The position numbers were made by a program, and so were the translations under genes. From Marthasterias glacialis (taxonomy: Eukaryota; Echinodermata; Asteroidea; Forcipulatida; Asteriidae): a stretch of 64,000 nucleotides of DNA. Location of the stretch: assembly GCA_911728455.2 (NCBI GenBank), contig OU452225.1:4664325-4728324 (forward strand), read 5' to 3'. How positions within the stretch are numbered: position 1 is the first letter of the stretch; each line of letters opens with the position of its first letter. Shown here in pieces: positions 12,073 to 24,400 of this stretch. The notes below the pieces were generated by a model, which worked only from the letters and a program-made list of their open reading frames with translations, did not search any database and was not told the origin of the DNA.

Positions 12073-13208
12073 AGAATGTGTACTTTCATTTGAGACACTG
12101 AACGAAAAACAAAACGGTTGTAACTACGAGAGTATTGCTGCGACCCAACATTTTTATCTCACGTTATAAATTGCAGCCCCGACTTTCATCCATGCAGCAG
12201 CCCAAGTGCACTAACTATGTGCGTGTTACAATCACCATGAAGTGCATTGTGCGCAGCACACTCAGAAGTGTTGTTTTTTCGCTTCAAACATCACCATCTG
12301 TGAAAAAATTGCTCGGAGGAAAATCATTGTTTGGTCTTTCGGCGAGAAAATCGGCCCGTGCAACTCTATGCATTGCTGGCAGTAAAACATACTCAATGCG
12401 TGGCATCACTGCAGTGTACGTTTGCCCTGCATGGCCTTGACACCACCATGGAGGTATGATAACACATCGGTAAACCATATGTTAGACTAGGTATGAACAG
12501 TTCTGCTGTATGTGTATTGTAAATTAAAAAAAAAAAAAAAAAATGAGCCAATTCTCAATGTGAATATCTTTCAAATTCGTGTCAAAGCGATGACCAACGC
12601 TCGGACAACATTGTTATTTTGGAGCAGATGGTATCGATTCGCTGCCTCTGTTTTGCCCAACCTGTCGTTTGTTTATCTCCTGACTGTAGTGCTAATTATA
12701 ATAATAAATCAATGAGCCCAAACTGGACTCTTGACCGGCGGGAAATAATAGCAGGAATATCGGCGTCATGGTAGCCTTTCGCCAAGGCCTTCGTGGCTTA
12801 GAGGTCACGCGAAGCCACTGCAGTGATAGCAAGGCCTTTCAGCAAGGCCTTGATCGTGGCTTAGATATCTGTGTAGCCGCGAAGCCACTGCAGGGAAGAC
12901 CAGGTCAGCGCGCACGAGTGGCGAAGCCACGAGGGCTTCGCCACTCGATCATGCGCGCTGACTTGTATTGGTCTTTGCGGCTACATAGCTGTCTAAGCCA
13001 CGAAGGCCTTGGCGAAAGGCTACTGCAGTGAAGACCAAGTCGGCGCGCGCACGACGACTGGCGAAGCCACGAGGGCCTTTTCCAACTTGTCAGAAATGTC
13101 TAATGGTTTTCGTTATTTCCCAGCCAATCAAAAGCGAGGGGGTCAGCTAGCGTTAACCTTATCAGCATTGTATGGTGGCCCTGAAGGGACATCGCACATC
13201 GCATACGT

Positions 13209-13418
13209 GTGCGCACACGTATGCAATGTCGTGAAACAATTCGCGAATGTGTGCGCACACGTATGCAATGTCGTGAACCAAATCGCGAATATGTGCGCAC
13301 ACGTATGCAATATCGTGAACCAAATCGCGAATATGTGCGCACACGTATGCAATGTCGTGAAACAAATCCTGAATGTGTGCGCACTCGTCTGCGAATATAT
13401 TCGCGATGTCGTGAATTT
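13209..13418 (+). repeat. 42-bp tandem repeats, left arm
   Basis: Five units start with GTGCGCAC at 42-bp spacing; the last is diverged (GTGCGCACTCGTCTGCG). Each unit contains palindromes (TGCGCACACGTATGCA type) and TCGCGA. Confidence 0.88.
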
Positions 13419-13681
13419 TATTGCATACCATTGTCGCATACATTTGAATAAAATGTCTATTGATCTGGGGGGTTGAAGCACCAAGTCTGGAATCAAGACG
13501 TACAGGCATATATAGAGTGGCCACACAATGTACCTGCCTGGTACCCAAGCTCCTGCATTGAATGTCTTTGGTATACAAATGAGACCAGGGCCACTTGCAT
13601 ACTCCTTAGTTCACTAACACATTGTCCGCAACTATGACATCACCCCAAAGGTATGCGACAATGGTATGCAATAATATTCAC

Positions 13682-13990
13682 GACATCGCGAATATATTCG
13701 CAGACGAGTGCGCACATATTCGCGATTTGTTTCGCGACATTGCATACGTGTGCGCATATATTCGCGATTTGATTCACGACATTGCATACGTGTGCGCATA
13801 TATTCGCGATTTGGTTCACGACATTGCATACGTGTGCGCACATATTCGCGATTTGTTTCGCGACATTGCATACGTGTGCGCATATATTCGCGATTTGGTT
13901 CACGACATTGCATACGTGTGCGCACACATTCGCGAATTGTTTCACGACATTGCATACGTGTGCGCACACGTATGCGATGTGCGATGTCCC
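13682..13990 (-). repeat. 42-bp tandem repeats, right arm (inverted)
   Basis: About seven inverted units with CATACGTGTGCGCA at 42-bp spacing. Two more units than the left arm, so unit number changes independently in the two arms. Confidence 0.88.
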
Positions 13991-14443
13991 TTCAGGGCCA
14001 CCATAGCATTGTGATTGGTTAACCCTTCAGCGCTTTTCTGAAAGTATGAATAATTTATGTTGAAACAGTATGAATAATTCAACAGCAACAAAGAACGCAA
14101 AATCAAGTTGGAAAAGGCCTTCGTGGCTTTGCCACTAGATCGTTTATATCCTACTGACTTGGTCTTCGCGGCTAGCTACAAAGCTGTCTAAGCCACGAAG
14201 GCCTTGACGAAAGGTAGCGTCATGCCTGTAGTGCCGTCGGGTTCTGCAACCAGGTACAACAGGCTGCAAGCACGGGGGGGGGGGGATGACACGATGATTA
14301 AAAACAATCCTATACTCTGTTACTCCAATGTCATTGGCGGATCCAGGGAGGGCTATGAGGACTGTGCAACGCCCCTACCCCACCCCCACCCCCTAAAGAA
14401 AATAAAATATTCCCACGAACAAGACCATCGCATCAACTGACAA

Positions 14444-14713
14444 GACACCAAGCTCATCGTTCCTGTCCAGCATTGGCATCAACGCAGAATCCGAGAAGCC
14501 ATAGAAATCAAAGCCCACAATACAGTTCCACAAGACATCGGTTTTTTCATCAACGACATCTGGTCACCACTACTCAAGCCCAACCTTCCACCAGCACCAC
14601 AACACAACACTGACACACCCCAGCGCACACACATCCAGCCAGCAGCCACCCACCATGCATCACCGGTCAACAAGAACTTGGATCCTTCCCGTCAAAAATG
14701 TGCATCCCTGTAG
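14444..14713 (+). pseudogene. C-terminal fragment of a Penelope-like element ORF (GIY-YIG end)
   Basis: Ninety codons to TAG at 14711-14713. It contains HWHQRRIREAIEIKAHNTVP and DIGFFINDIWSPLL, the pattern seen at the end of Penelope-like reverse transcriptase-endonuclease proteins (REA with the conserved Glu, then a D/W-rich tail). The Pro/Thr/His-rich remainder is low complexity. A Penelope-type 3' repeat with a hammerhead-like motif begins about 40 bp downstream, which supports the call. Confidence 0.6.
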
Positions 14714-14750
14714 GCCCACTTAAGCACCAGCATCATCAGCAGCCCAGCAT

Positions 14751-14793
14751 TCTCCTGAAGACGAACAGAGTATACTGTTCGAAACGTCGAAAC
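14751..14793 (+). ncRNA. Hammerhead-ribozyme-like motif A
   Basis: CTGAAGA (14755-14761, fits CUGANGA), one spacer base, a stem GAACAG/CTGTTC with loop AGTATA, then GAAA and the palindrome ACGT followed by C. Stem I is weak here (TTCTC/GAAAC). The layout matches minimal type I hammerheads of Penelope-like elements, apart from one extra base before stem II. Confidence 0.45.
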
Positions 14794-14799
14794 CCCAAC

Positions 14800-14815
14800 G
14801 GCTCTTTTCAGAGCC
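14800..14815 (+). other. Histone-type 3' stem-loop in a retroelement repeat
   Basis: GGCTCTTTTCAGAGCC followed by ACCAC: a 6-bp stem and TTTC loop identical to the replication-dependent histone mRNA 3' stem-loop. It recurs in other copies of the repeat (25749, 44905, 45296 minus, and 63499 with one change). No histone gene is present. Confidence 0.7.
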
Positions 14816-15615
14816 ACCACTCCTTTATAAAAGAGTTTTCATACATGGTTGCTCCCGCAAGTTTACTATTTAATATAGTTCCTTATTAATAAATAAATAA
14901 AAAGTGCAAAGGGGGGAGTAAGAACAGGGGAGAGAACTACAGAATGAAAAAACAAACAGTATGAGTAAACCAATCAAATCGAATTCTCTTTTTAAATCCT
15001 CCCTAAAACTTTGCTAAAAATCGTGGGGGGGGGGGGGTTGACTGGGAATCGTCACAGATTGCACAAAACGCCATCTAGAATCAATATTTACAACTCCTAG
15101 AAGCATACACCTTTCCACGCATTCAACACAAGTAGGCCTAGTAGATTCATGTCATCTCTGTACATCAAATTCAACAAACAAGCTCCATGTTTTTTATGTT
15201 ATTGTTTTCGCTATTTGTAGCGATGACAATTATTTGTTTTTCCTTTTTCACAACTCAGTAATTAATACTGTGCTGGTATTTGCGTTGCTTGACCTTCGGT
15301 GTGGTGTACGAACATCTGCTACCTTGTACAGTACTTGCTGGCAACGTCAGGTGGTGCGCGTTCATTAAAGCCGTCTTGCACTCGAAATGAACGGCTCAAT
15401 AAAAATTACACTAGCAAGATATACATTTAGATAATACTTCTCTTTCAACTGTACTTCCTTTTCGGAAACCAACAATTGAATATTTCCTGGTTTCAGTCTT
15501 CCTTTTTGGACATCAATCTGTGCAAACGATAATGGTTTCTTTGAACTTCAAATACAGTGTAGATATAAAAACGTAATTAAAATCCCGACACAACGTATAC
15601 ATTGTTTTTCGTTTT

Positions 15616-15747
15616 AGCCGTGTCCGAATCAAGCGACTTCGGCAACACGGCTATGGCCGCTGGCTGAAACGACAACACGTTAAAGAATAAGAATCCTCGG
15701 CGTTCCGGCCGTAGCCACTGCCGAAGCCATTCATTTCGGACACGGCC
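15616..15747. mobile_element. Short fold-back element, GCCGTGTCCGAA ends
   Basis: AGCCGTGTCCGAATCAAG at the left and TTCATTTCGGACACGGC at the right are inverted copies; GCGACTTCGG and CCGAAGCC pair further in. Confidence 0.65.
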
Positions 15748-16182
15748 TTTCACTAAAAATGTGACCACTGAAAATGATGACATTAATTGCGCAGCTTGTT
15801 TGCTCAACCAAAAGATGACATAGGCCTACTTTCCTTTCAAAATGAACACATGAACATTGGTTGTCATCATACTAATTGCATGAATGACTTAAAAGAGAAT
15901 ATACCGTGCTCGATAAGAAAAAGGAAAGTCTGTATGGTTCATCGGGCCGGTGTTTCCGGTTTCCTTGACATTAAACGACTGAGAATATTTATATTCCCCC
16001 TAGACAGGATGCCTGTCCATCGATGGTTACTCCTCAGCTCTCGCCGGTACCCACTTTTACTCCTGGGGTGCAAGGCACTTCATCACAATTGCTTCTCTCC
16101 ACCAAGTGCCTCGACTGACCAGGCCAGGATTCGAATCCACATTCTGTAAATGACCGAGTCCACCGCTCCAGACTGCTTCGTC

Positions 16183-16440
16183 AAGGCCTTCGTGGCTTAT
16201 ACAGCTATGTAGCCGCGAAGGCCAATACAAGTCAGCGCTCACGACGATCGAGTGGCGAGGCCACGAGGGCCTTTTCCAATGTTGATGTTGAGTTATTCAT
16301 GAAGTTTCAAACATAAATTATTCATAATTTTTACGCAAATGAAACAGGGCTGAAAGGTTAGCCAATCATAATGCGGATGAGGTTAATACATGCTGACCCC
16401 ATCGCTTCTGATTGGCTGGGAATTTTGCTACTCTGTTTTG
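16183..16440. mobile_element. Solo end of the 12767-14222 fold-back family
   Basis: Shares TCAAGGCCTTCGTGGCTTA, GCCACGAGGGCCTTTTCCAA and the region up to GATTGGCTGGGAATTTTGC with the larger element but lacks the 42-bp repeats. Confidence 0.65.
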
Positions 16441-17085
16441 GGGTAGCAAAAATCGAGCCAATCGGAAGCAGTCAATTAGTACGTCAGTATGTATGTATTT
16501 TGAACTGTGTAATTTGGGGTTGTATGTAATTACAAATAAAATTATGTTGAGTTGTTTTATCACAGAATTTCCCTGGTAAATTCTTGCAGTAAGGTCATCT
16601 GCAAGTAGGCCTATGATCAGGAACGCTGCAACTCGAAAACCACAGCAGGCACAGCGATCGGGTTGCAATATGGTGCTATAGGCCAGGCCAAGGATAAGTG
16701 GATTGGCCCCAGCCCATAATTTTTTTATGAGACTGGACACTAACAAAAATTTAAAATAAAACTCCTGGTGGAGCAAAACCTCACCATCAATTTATACGGT
16801 CACAGTCCATGGTGTTTAAAGTGAATTTGAAGCCTCCCTCCTCCGGAAATAGATCCGGTGTGCGCTTTTGTTTTTAGACACATGGCCTGCGACACTGTAA
16901 GGGTAGCCAGAAAACAGGACCAAGTGGAGCGACGACTTGACCTGTTTCTGATTGTGAATTATTCACATTTTATTTATTCATAAGGCTGACGTACGTCGCT
17001 CTACTTGGTCCTCGGTTTCCCGTCTACCCACTGTTAGTGGCCGTTTTCGAACCAGGACTTTGGCTGTGCAGGTTCCACCCACATA

Positions 17086-18075
17086 GAGGTAGGGTCAACC
17101 GGGGGAAGATGGGACAGAAAACCAGTTTTTTGGATAATAAAAATAAAAATTTACATTAAGTGACCATGTTGGCTTATTGATACTCAAGGTTATTTATATT
17201 TCAACCTTTTAACAAAATTTCAAGCGACTTTTTTTTTAGAGTTTTAGATGCCAATACTATATTTGAATATAAATTTAATGTCCCATTTTACCCCAATACT
17301 TCGGGGTATGATGGGACACATGCATTGAATCAATGACTGACCAAAAAAAACATTAAAATTGAATATTTGATATTTTTGGGAGGAAATTGGATCCCACACT
17401 GAGGCAAGATGGGACAAGATTACATGAACATTTTCCACAACTGTCAGTGCTTAGTGTGGTAAGTCACTTCAAAACAATTTGTTGTTAAAATATTATAATA
17501 ATCAACGATTACAGTTTACATCTTGTGGAATTTTTAAATTGAATAGTTTAATTGTTTTAAACAATATGAATATGTCCCATTTTACCCCAACCGCTCATAG
17601 TTCATAATAAGTTGTTAAATAATTGTCCCATTTTACCCAACTAAAATTACTTTTGGGGTAAAACGGGACAGATCACCAAAACCACCCCGGGAAAAGAATT
17701 GTTTACACCTAGTAAGTCTGAATTGCTTTTAGCCGGCATTGGTATCATTTCTGAATATGTGCGCAAACAAAAGGGTTAATTGCTATTGTAAATAAATCTC
17801 GACACTCTTCTTAACTCACTCATCGACACGGTAACCTGCAAGTATTATACTTGTTCGTGAAACTTGACAACAGACACATAACTTTGTTTGCCGCCACTCA
17901 CGCTAATAGAAAAAGAAAATGCTAAAAAGACGACCTCAAGAGACAGACGACATGCCAACAAACCAACATGTAGAAAGGGATTTGCCGGAAAGAGTTTTGA
18001 TCATGTTAAAACAAGTTTAGTAAGAAATGTCCCATCTTACCCCATGTCCCATCTTCCCCAGTGTACCCTACCCTC
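17086..18075. mobile_element. 1 kb inverted-repeat element with GATGGGACA motifs
   Basis: The left end GGTAGGGTCAACCGGGGGAA is followed by GATGGGACA. The right end TGTCCCATCTTCCCC is followed by AGTGTACCCTACC. These are inverted copies. TGTCCCATTTTACCCC or its inverse occurs at least five more times inside. No transposase is recognisable. Confidence 0.7.
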
Positions 18076-18316
18076 ATTATCGAAAGTCAAAAACCGTCCT
18101 TGCGGAGCTACGATTTCGATAGAAGCCGATTTTCTTATATCCTTCGAGGCATGATGACGCCGCGATCCCACCCTAGCCTCGCCTAGCCGTTAGTTGTGGC
18201 CGCCAAGTTGGACAAGGGACAGACACTACAGATTTTTTAAATAAATAAGGCCTCGTATCCCGCCTTTGATCGCGATCGCAAATCGCTCAATTATTTAGAG
18301 CGCCCTCAATAGGAAC

Positions 18317-18466
18317 ATGAACTCCATGAATGTTTGTTGTGAAGCGAGTGAGTTGAAGCGCAACAACGTCCCTTCCTGGCTAAAAATCAACGTTCCTTCA
18401 CCAGTGCATGCTGAAGATGAAACTATTGTGCACCATTTGTTTGCTTGTCCTTTTCCATACGTTTGA
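18317..18466 (+). promoter_or_regulatory. Upstream ORF overlapping the main start codon
   Basis: A 49-codon ORF begins at ATG 18317 (second in-frame ATG at 18326) and ends with TGA at 18464-18466, in a different frame from the signal-peptide ATG at 18408. If transcription begins upstream of 18317, this ORF overlaps the true start and would lower its translation. The transcription start is unknown. Confidence 0.4.
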
Positions 18467-18468
18467 AG
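18408..18468 (+). CDS. Exon 1: start codon and signal peptide
   Basis: Encodes residues 1-20 plus one base. The start is basic (MLKMK), followed by a hydrophobic run (LLCTICLLVLF): a classical signal peptide with likely cleavage near E20-A21/S22. The donor is G|GTATAAGT. I chose this ATG because it is the only one giving a signal peptide in frame with exon 2. A longer out-of-frame ATG lies upstream at 18317. Confidence 0.8.
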
Positions 18469-21400
18469 GTATAAGTAGCAATTTTTTTTTGGACATTGCT
18501 AATGTTACGAGTCGAAGACAAAGAGGTCTTTGATCGGAATTTACGTGTGAAGTAATCTAGTTTCCGGACAAAAGTACCCGTTTATACTGCTAGTGCTAGT
18601 GTAGTGCTAACGTTACAGGCTGGGTGCTGGCAGTGGCATACAATGTAGGTCTACATTTATTACAAAAAAGGAAGCCACAAAATATACTAGCTTACTGCCA
18701 ATACTAAACTCTGGACTCTGGACTCCCTCCCGCACAATTTTGAATTGGGAAAGTTGTCGCTCTTCAGTTTTTACTAAGGTCATGAAGGTACTTGGTCTTG
18801 CACTGTTGCAGCCCTGATTGCTTCGTTCTTGAACATGTTGAAAGGGCCAGGGCACCAACTTCAGTGTTCTTCTTGATAGTTAGTAAAGGTCACCTCTTTG
18901 AAGAAATTGTAAATTTCTGTTGGAACATTTAAAGGGCACCAAGGCAACGACCAAGGGCAATGGAGGCAATTGCCTCTGTTGCCTTCGTGAAGCAGGCCTG
19001 CCTTGTTTTAACTTAGTATAGTAGTTGTTTTCTCCAATTAATTGTATTTATTTATTTATTTATTTATTTTTTTATTGTGTTTACATTAGGCCTACCTCAA
19101 TTGGTTGATGGGTAGCAGTCGATTAGGTCACCAGCCTCAAACTTTTGTAGGGAACATTCTGTTAGTGTTAGTGTTACAAAACCATTTTACAGAATGTAGA
19201 GCTACTTTTAGACTACACTACATAGTTTTATGAATGAGTCGGTTAATGTGTACTTTTAAAGGCCTTTCACACTTCCCGATTGAGACACAGGTCCAATCTG
19301 TGTAAGTTTGAAACTGACCTTTTCACACTAAAAAAATTCATTGTTTTCAATCCTACGTTGACCCGAGCAGGGCGCTCAATCCGTGTCAAAACCAACCACG
19401 GTCGGTGGGTTGAGAACTCTCGGTCCGTGTGGAAAATTTGAAAATTCCAACAGGTGTCGAAAGCCATAGTGTGAACACTCCTGGGTTCATTTTCAACCTG
19501 TGTTGAGTTCGTGACGACATCTGCAGTATGGGAGTTTTCCGCTTGGATTCGTTGAGGCAGTATGAAACAATTGCACAATACACGATGTCGTGCTGAGCTG
19601 GTGTGAAAGCAGAGCAGACTTGAACCTCGTAGAAATTTAACCGAGTCAACTTGGAGTTGATCCGTGTAGATTTGTCACGAATTGGACATTAATAGTGCGA
19701 AAAGGCGGTAAGACTTAATAGTTTCTTCTCTTTGATATCTACAGCCAGTGATGGAGATACTGTTAGTGTCACTCAAGATGGTCAGGGAAACCACACTCTA
19801 CCTGAGCCTTCACACCAGACTGTCCTACCTATCTTCAACGAAGCCATCCTAAGTTATTATGTGAGGCAGTCTGTTCATCACCCAGTTTGTGTGGTCTTTA
19901 GAGGACAAGGTAAACTTCTCCTGAGTTGTATACAGATAATGGGACAATAGACCGATCCATTAAGCCACACCCACTAAACACATTGACCAATCACAGCATT
20001 GGCTGCATCATCTCTGTACACGTGGGCAGCACAATGTGCGTCACTTCAATGCCACTCTGCACGACATGAGCGCGCGTCCGCTGTAAGTGCACGCACACAT
20101 GTTTACGTTTTCCAATAGCTTATCGTGTGGGACTTTTGTCAGACTTTCGGTGGCGTAGCCAAGGCTATGGATCGGTCTATTGTTTGGTATGATCGTGTTT
20201 TCTTCATAATTATCAGAAGGTGGCTATTTGATGGAAATTACCATAAAGTATGGGTTGTCCTAAAAAACCCTCAAACCCGAGGACCCAAGACCCCCTCAAC
20301 GTACCTAAGGCTCCATAGTCAAACCATGTCCAAAATCCGAGCTTCGTTTTATGGCCTAAATTTTGAATACAACCCTGAGTTAGAATGCAGCACTGCGATT
20401 ATCCTGTCATCTGTGACCAGTTAGCTCTACTTTGATCGACTGCTGAAAATGGATTATTGAAAATGGAGGATCGAAGAATTGACACTGTTTTTTCACATTG
20501 ATTTTTCAATATTTGCTTATTGATTATCAACAATTACTCAAAATTACGTTGTCATTATTACTGGTGTTAATTTCTGGGAATGAAACCAAATATGACTCAA
20601 AGGCGAACTTAATTGCTGCAGTTCAAAAGCTTCCAGAAGGAATTCTGTAGACAAGGGTGCTTGCAATTGCATTGAACAATTGCATTGAACCAGAATCCCC
20701 GAGGTGTTTTCAACTTCTCAGTCAGACTGAAAATTAAACCTTAACCCTCCCAGGTCCTCCAAAATCAACCGGAGAATTTGGTTGATTTTGGAGGATTGCG
20801 GCACGTTTGAAAATTTACCATTGGATGATTATGGAGGATTGAGAACAAACACATAATAAAGTGCAGGCCTGATTGCTTCATTCTTGAAAGAGCAAGGGCA
20901 CTAAGGCATTTTCTTCTTGATAAACATGATAAAGGGCGCCTCAATGAGGAAATTGTAAATTTGCACTGGAACATTTCAAGGGCACCAAGGCAATGATCAG
21001 GGGCTACGGAGGCAATTGCCTCCGCTGTCTCCGTGAAGTATCAGGCCTGATACTTCGACAGGCCTTGATCTTAACCGAGGCCACCGAGGCCATTGGCCTC
21101 ATGCCCTGTCGAGTTGGCCAGCATGCCCTTCAGAAAAATTGCACTGTCACTACCAACTTGGCCAGCATGCCCTTGTACAATTTCTCTGATTTGGCCAGCA
21201 AAGGCCTGCCCCCGTTTTTCTTAAGATCGAGGCCTGCTTCGATGCGGATAATTATGGAGGATTGAGGAAGCATGCCTGAAAGAGATACGTTAGGAGTTGA
21301 GATGATTGAGGAAGGGTGAATTTTTTTACGTAACACATGAAGATTTTGTTTTGCACTTGGCTGCACAAATACAATGGAGGATATTTTGGGGTCATTTTGT

Positions 21401-24400
21401 TTTTGTTTCAGTGGAACTTTGTTGTGATAATTGGGGCTTTAAGGTCGTGTAATAAGATGGAGTACAATGGACATAAAATCACACCTGTTGGTTTTGGAGG
21501 ATTGAGGGAAGGTCCCGCAATGATCATTTGGGGAGTAAGGGTTATATTTTTTTCTGTCATTCATGCAGGATCTGCCTCACGGCTAGAAACACAACTACAG
21601 GGACTTTGGAAACGAGGAAACACCCAAAGTAAAGATAACAATGTGTATGGATCATGGAGGCTTGGTACATTCCTTGATCAATCAAAGGTATGTCAGTTTT
21701 TTTACACGGTTTGTACAGTAAAAAGTAGTTGAAATCTCACGTTTTTGGCATACGTGAACTTACCATCATTCACGTCAAATATGTCAGTGGAAGCGATTGT
21801 GTCTGAGTTGCAATCCGACCAAAGTGATATTTTATACGCAACTTTTCCGCATTCACGTTCACGTACACACGTGCATCTAAACCTCTCTTGTATCAGAAAT
21901 GGTTCATACATGAACCCTAATGGTCTAGTCAACAATTTTACAGCCTACTATAGTCTCGGTATTGAGACAAAAAAGAATGAGAAATGTTTTTGCTTTATTA
22001 AAATACTGTACACATTATTTAACTTGTCCGTTTCATAGACTACGAGGGGCTTCAACACTCCAGACACTCTTCCCTGTTTACAGTGCTTCATTGGGACTGC
22101 CATTCCTGCAACTTATAACGGGCCAGGAAAACCAAGGGATCTTCATCAATGGTTTTTGAAACTAGTAAGTTGGTTTACATTGTACACCATTGTATTGGTA
22201 ATCCTGGTAAACATTGCCGCTTCTTGACAATGGACAGGGTATACTGCCCAAAACGTTCAGTCAAAACTATAGGTCCCGTGTGTTGTGTAATGCACGTAAA
22301 AGAACCCAGTGCACTTATCGCAAAGAGAAGGGGTTCGCCCCGGTGTTCCTGGTTTGATCGGCTGCAGATTGCGCCACAGCACCTTGTAAATCGTTACATG
22401 GTCCTATGTAAAGGAACTACAGGTCTCATACTTCAAAAACGTAACTCAGCAGGAAAAAAATACTGAGTGCTATTGTTATTATTAAAATGCTCAAAAGAGG
22501 TTTAAACCACATGGCGTCACTGCAAATCCTTACTTTATTTTCTGGTATTATATACTTACTCTGTTTTAACCAAGACAAAGCTATGTGAAGGTGGCAGAGC
22601 ATTTATTACATTATCGAAACTGTTGTTACTGAATGTGCTCACTTTAGTTTCAATCAAGATAAAGTGGAATATTTAACTGTCATGACTGGAGAGAAAAAAA
22701 TGCTAAATGTTGCTGTTGTTCTGCTTAATACTGGACAAAGATAGTGTGCAACAGAAGTTCCTTCTGGTTTCTGCCTCTGAATTTGTGTACAAATTGCTAA
22801 AACAATCCAAAGGCATCATTTGTTTGTAGCCTTAGATGGTGTGTCGTGGCCGGATTGATATGGACAACATCCTGACACTAAGGAACAGTTTTAGGTCTTC
22901 AACAGCAGCCTTGGTCCCTTCAAAGTTATGGAATTTTGTCATTCTTTTCTGAAAATATCAAAACAAAATTAAGTATCTACAAAATATAAGTCAAAATGTA
23001 TACTATGGCTATTAAATTGTATACAGTATTATGCACTGTAACATTTGTTAGTGCCACTAAAAAATGTGCTCTACACTGTATAACACACAGTGACATTGAC
23101 TTCCAAAATGACACAACCAAGATTATCGTGATGATGACGTCATGTGAATCGAGTTAACACTAGTGTAGCATGTCGTGGCCGAGCGGTTTAGTTCATCAGA
23201 CTCAAGTTCTGGTGGCTAAGTCATCGGGGTATGCGTTCGAATCCTGGTCATGACACTTTTGTCCTTGAGCAGCACACTTTGTTTTAATTGCTTCTCTTCA
23301 CCCGGGAATAAATGGGCACCTGTGTGGGCAGATATGGTTCATTGCGATTGATTAGCTTGGTGCGCTACATACTTAGCAGCCCAGGCTGTATAATCCCAAG
23401 GGAGCTGATATGGTTTACAGAATGACATCATTGGCCCAGTGAGGGGGTAATAATGTTTGATGGCAATGATCTTACTTTGAAATTACACTATATTTAAAAG
23501 AGCCGATTATTTTTTCATGTAGATGTATGAGGATGGAATTTGCTGGATTGGGGAGGGGCACTGTTCTACAATCAAAGAAAAGGCACTTGATAAGTACATT
23601 ATACCAGAAAACTCAAAACAATTACTTTTCAACTAACTATCTTTCAATTACATTGACTGTGTACGTTTTCAGGTGGCCAAACACAAGACCAAAGTGCCTG
23701 AGTTTAGCCAAGGAGCATTGGAGAACCTGCTCACTGATGTTGAGTTAGTTCTTATTGCCCTTGTAGATACACAGAGCCACTATGATGTAGAGTTACAGGT
23801 GACTCAGGTAAATTGGGATGGTTGTCGTAGCTTATTTTCTTTTTAGTCGCTTTAAATCACAGTAGATAGAGTTGTCAAATGTCTTTTAACCTGTAGGCAC
23901 CAGATGACGTGTGTACGTACAAATGTTTCCCCTGCTTGGAAACGGAAGCCGTGTAAAGATGCCATTAAGTAATTTTGGACCACCGAAAGGTCACTCGGAC
24001 ATTCCACTGCGGAGCGTGCACAGACCACACACACGCCGACTAACACTTTGTGTCACCCACACAAGGACAAAAATATGTCTTTAATATGTTGGCATTTTCT
24101 GGCTATTGAGAGATGGTTTTGGTGTAATCTCTGATTCCAGACCGTTGTCCTTTTGTTCCAAGAAGGGGATTATGAGGCATCGAGAGGCTTCCACCATTCT
24201 TCATTCGTTGTATTTCGGCTCAATGGAGGTCAGTCAGAGTGAGTCAGCAATCGAGCCATGGTTCCGTGTTTAGTACCACTCCTATGCCGTGGGTAACGAC
24301 CGATGTTTTGCAATTCATGGTGTGTGAATTTGACATTTTCTCTGTTGAGAAACAAAACGGACAATCCACTAAATCTTGTTCTCTTGGCATTGTCAGGTCA

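Larger units (their letters stand above)
12767..14222. mobile_element. 1.45 kb fold-back element with 42-bp repeat arrays in each arm
   Basis: The outer arms share ACCTTTCG(C/T)CAAGGCC and CTTCGTGGCTTAGA in inverted orientation. The left arm then carries GGCCCTGAAGGGACATCGCA and about five 42-bp units around GTGCGCACACGTATGCAAT (13209, 13251, 13293, 13335, 13377). The right arm has the mirror image with about seven units (13690-13975) and ends at TGCGATGTCCCTTCAGGGCC. The unit length is a multiple of three, so the arrays are open in several frames as 14-residue repeats; these are not genes. A related end lies at 16183-16440. Confidence 0.85.

Noticed and set aside
13209..13990. CRISPR-like array
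   Set aside because: Units are directly abutting and there are no unique spacers. The sequence is animal DNA.
13100..14022. Several overlapping ORFs of 74-155 codons on both strands with a 14-residue repeat
   Set aside because: They arise because the 42-bp repeat unit is a multiple of three. All frames and both strands are open and there is no start or splice logic.
14800..14815. 3' end of a histone gene
   Set aside because: No histone coding sequence nearby; the stem-loop belongs to a dispersed repeat.
23168..23250. tRNA-Leu/Ser gene
   Set aside because: It is the head of a dispersed SINE with several copies in the window.
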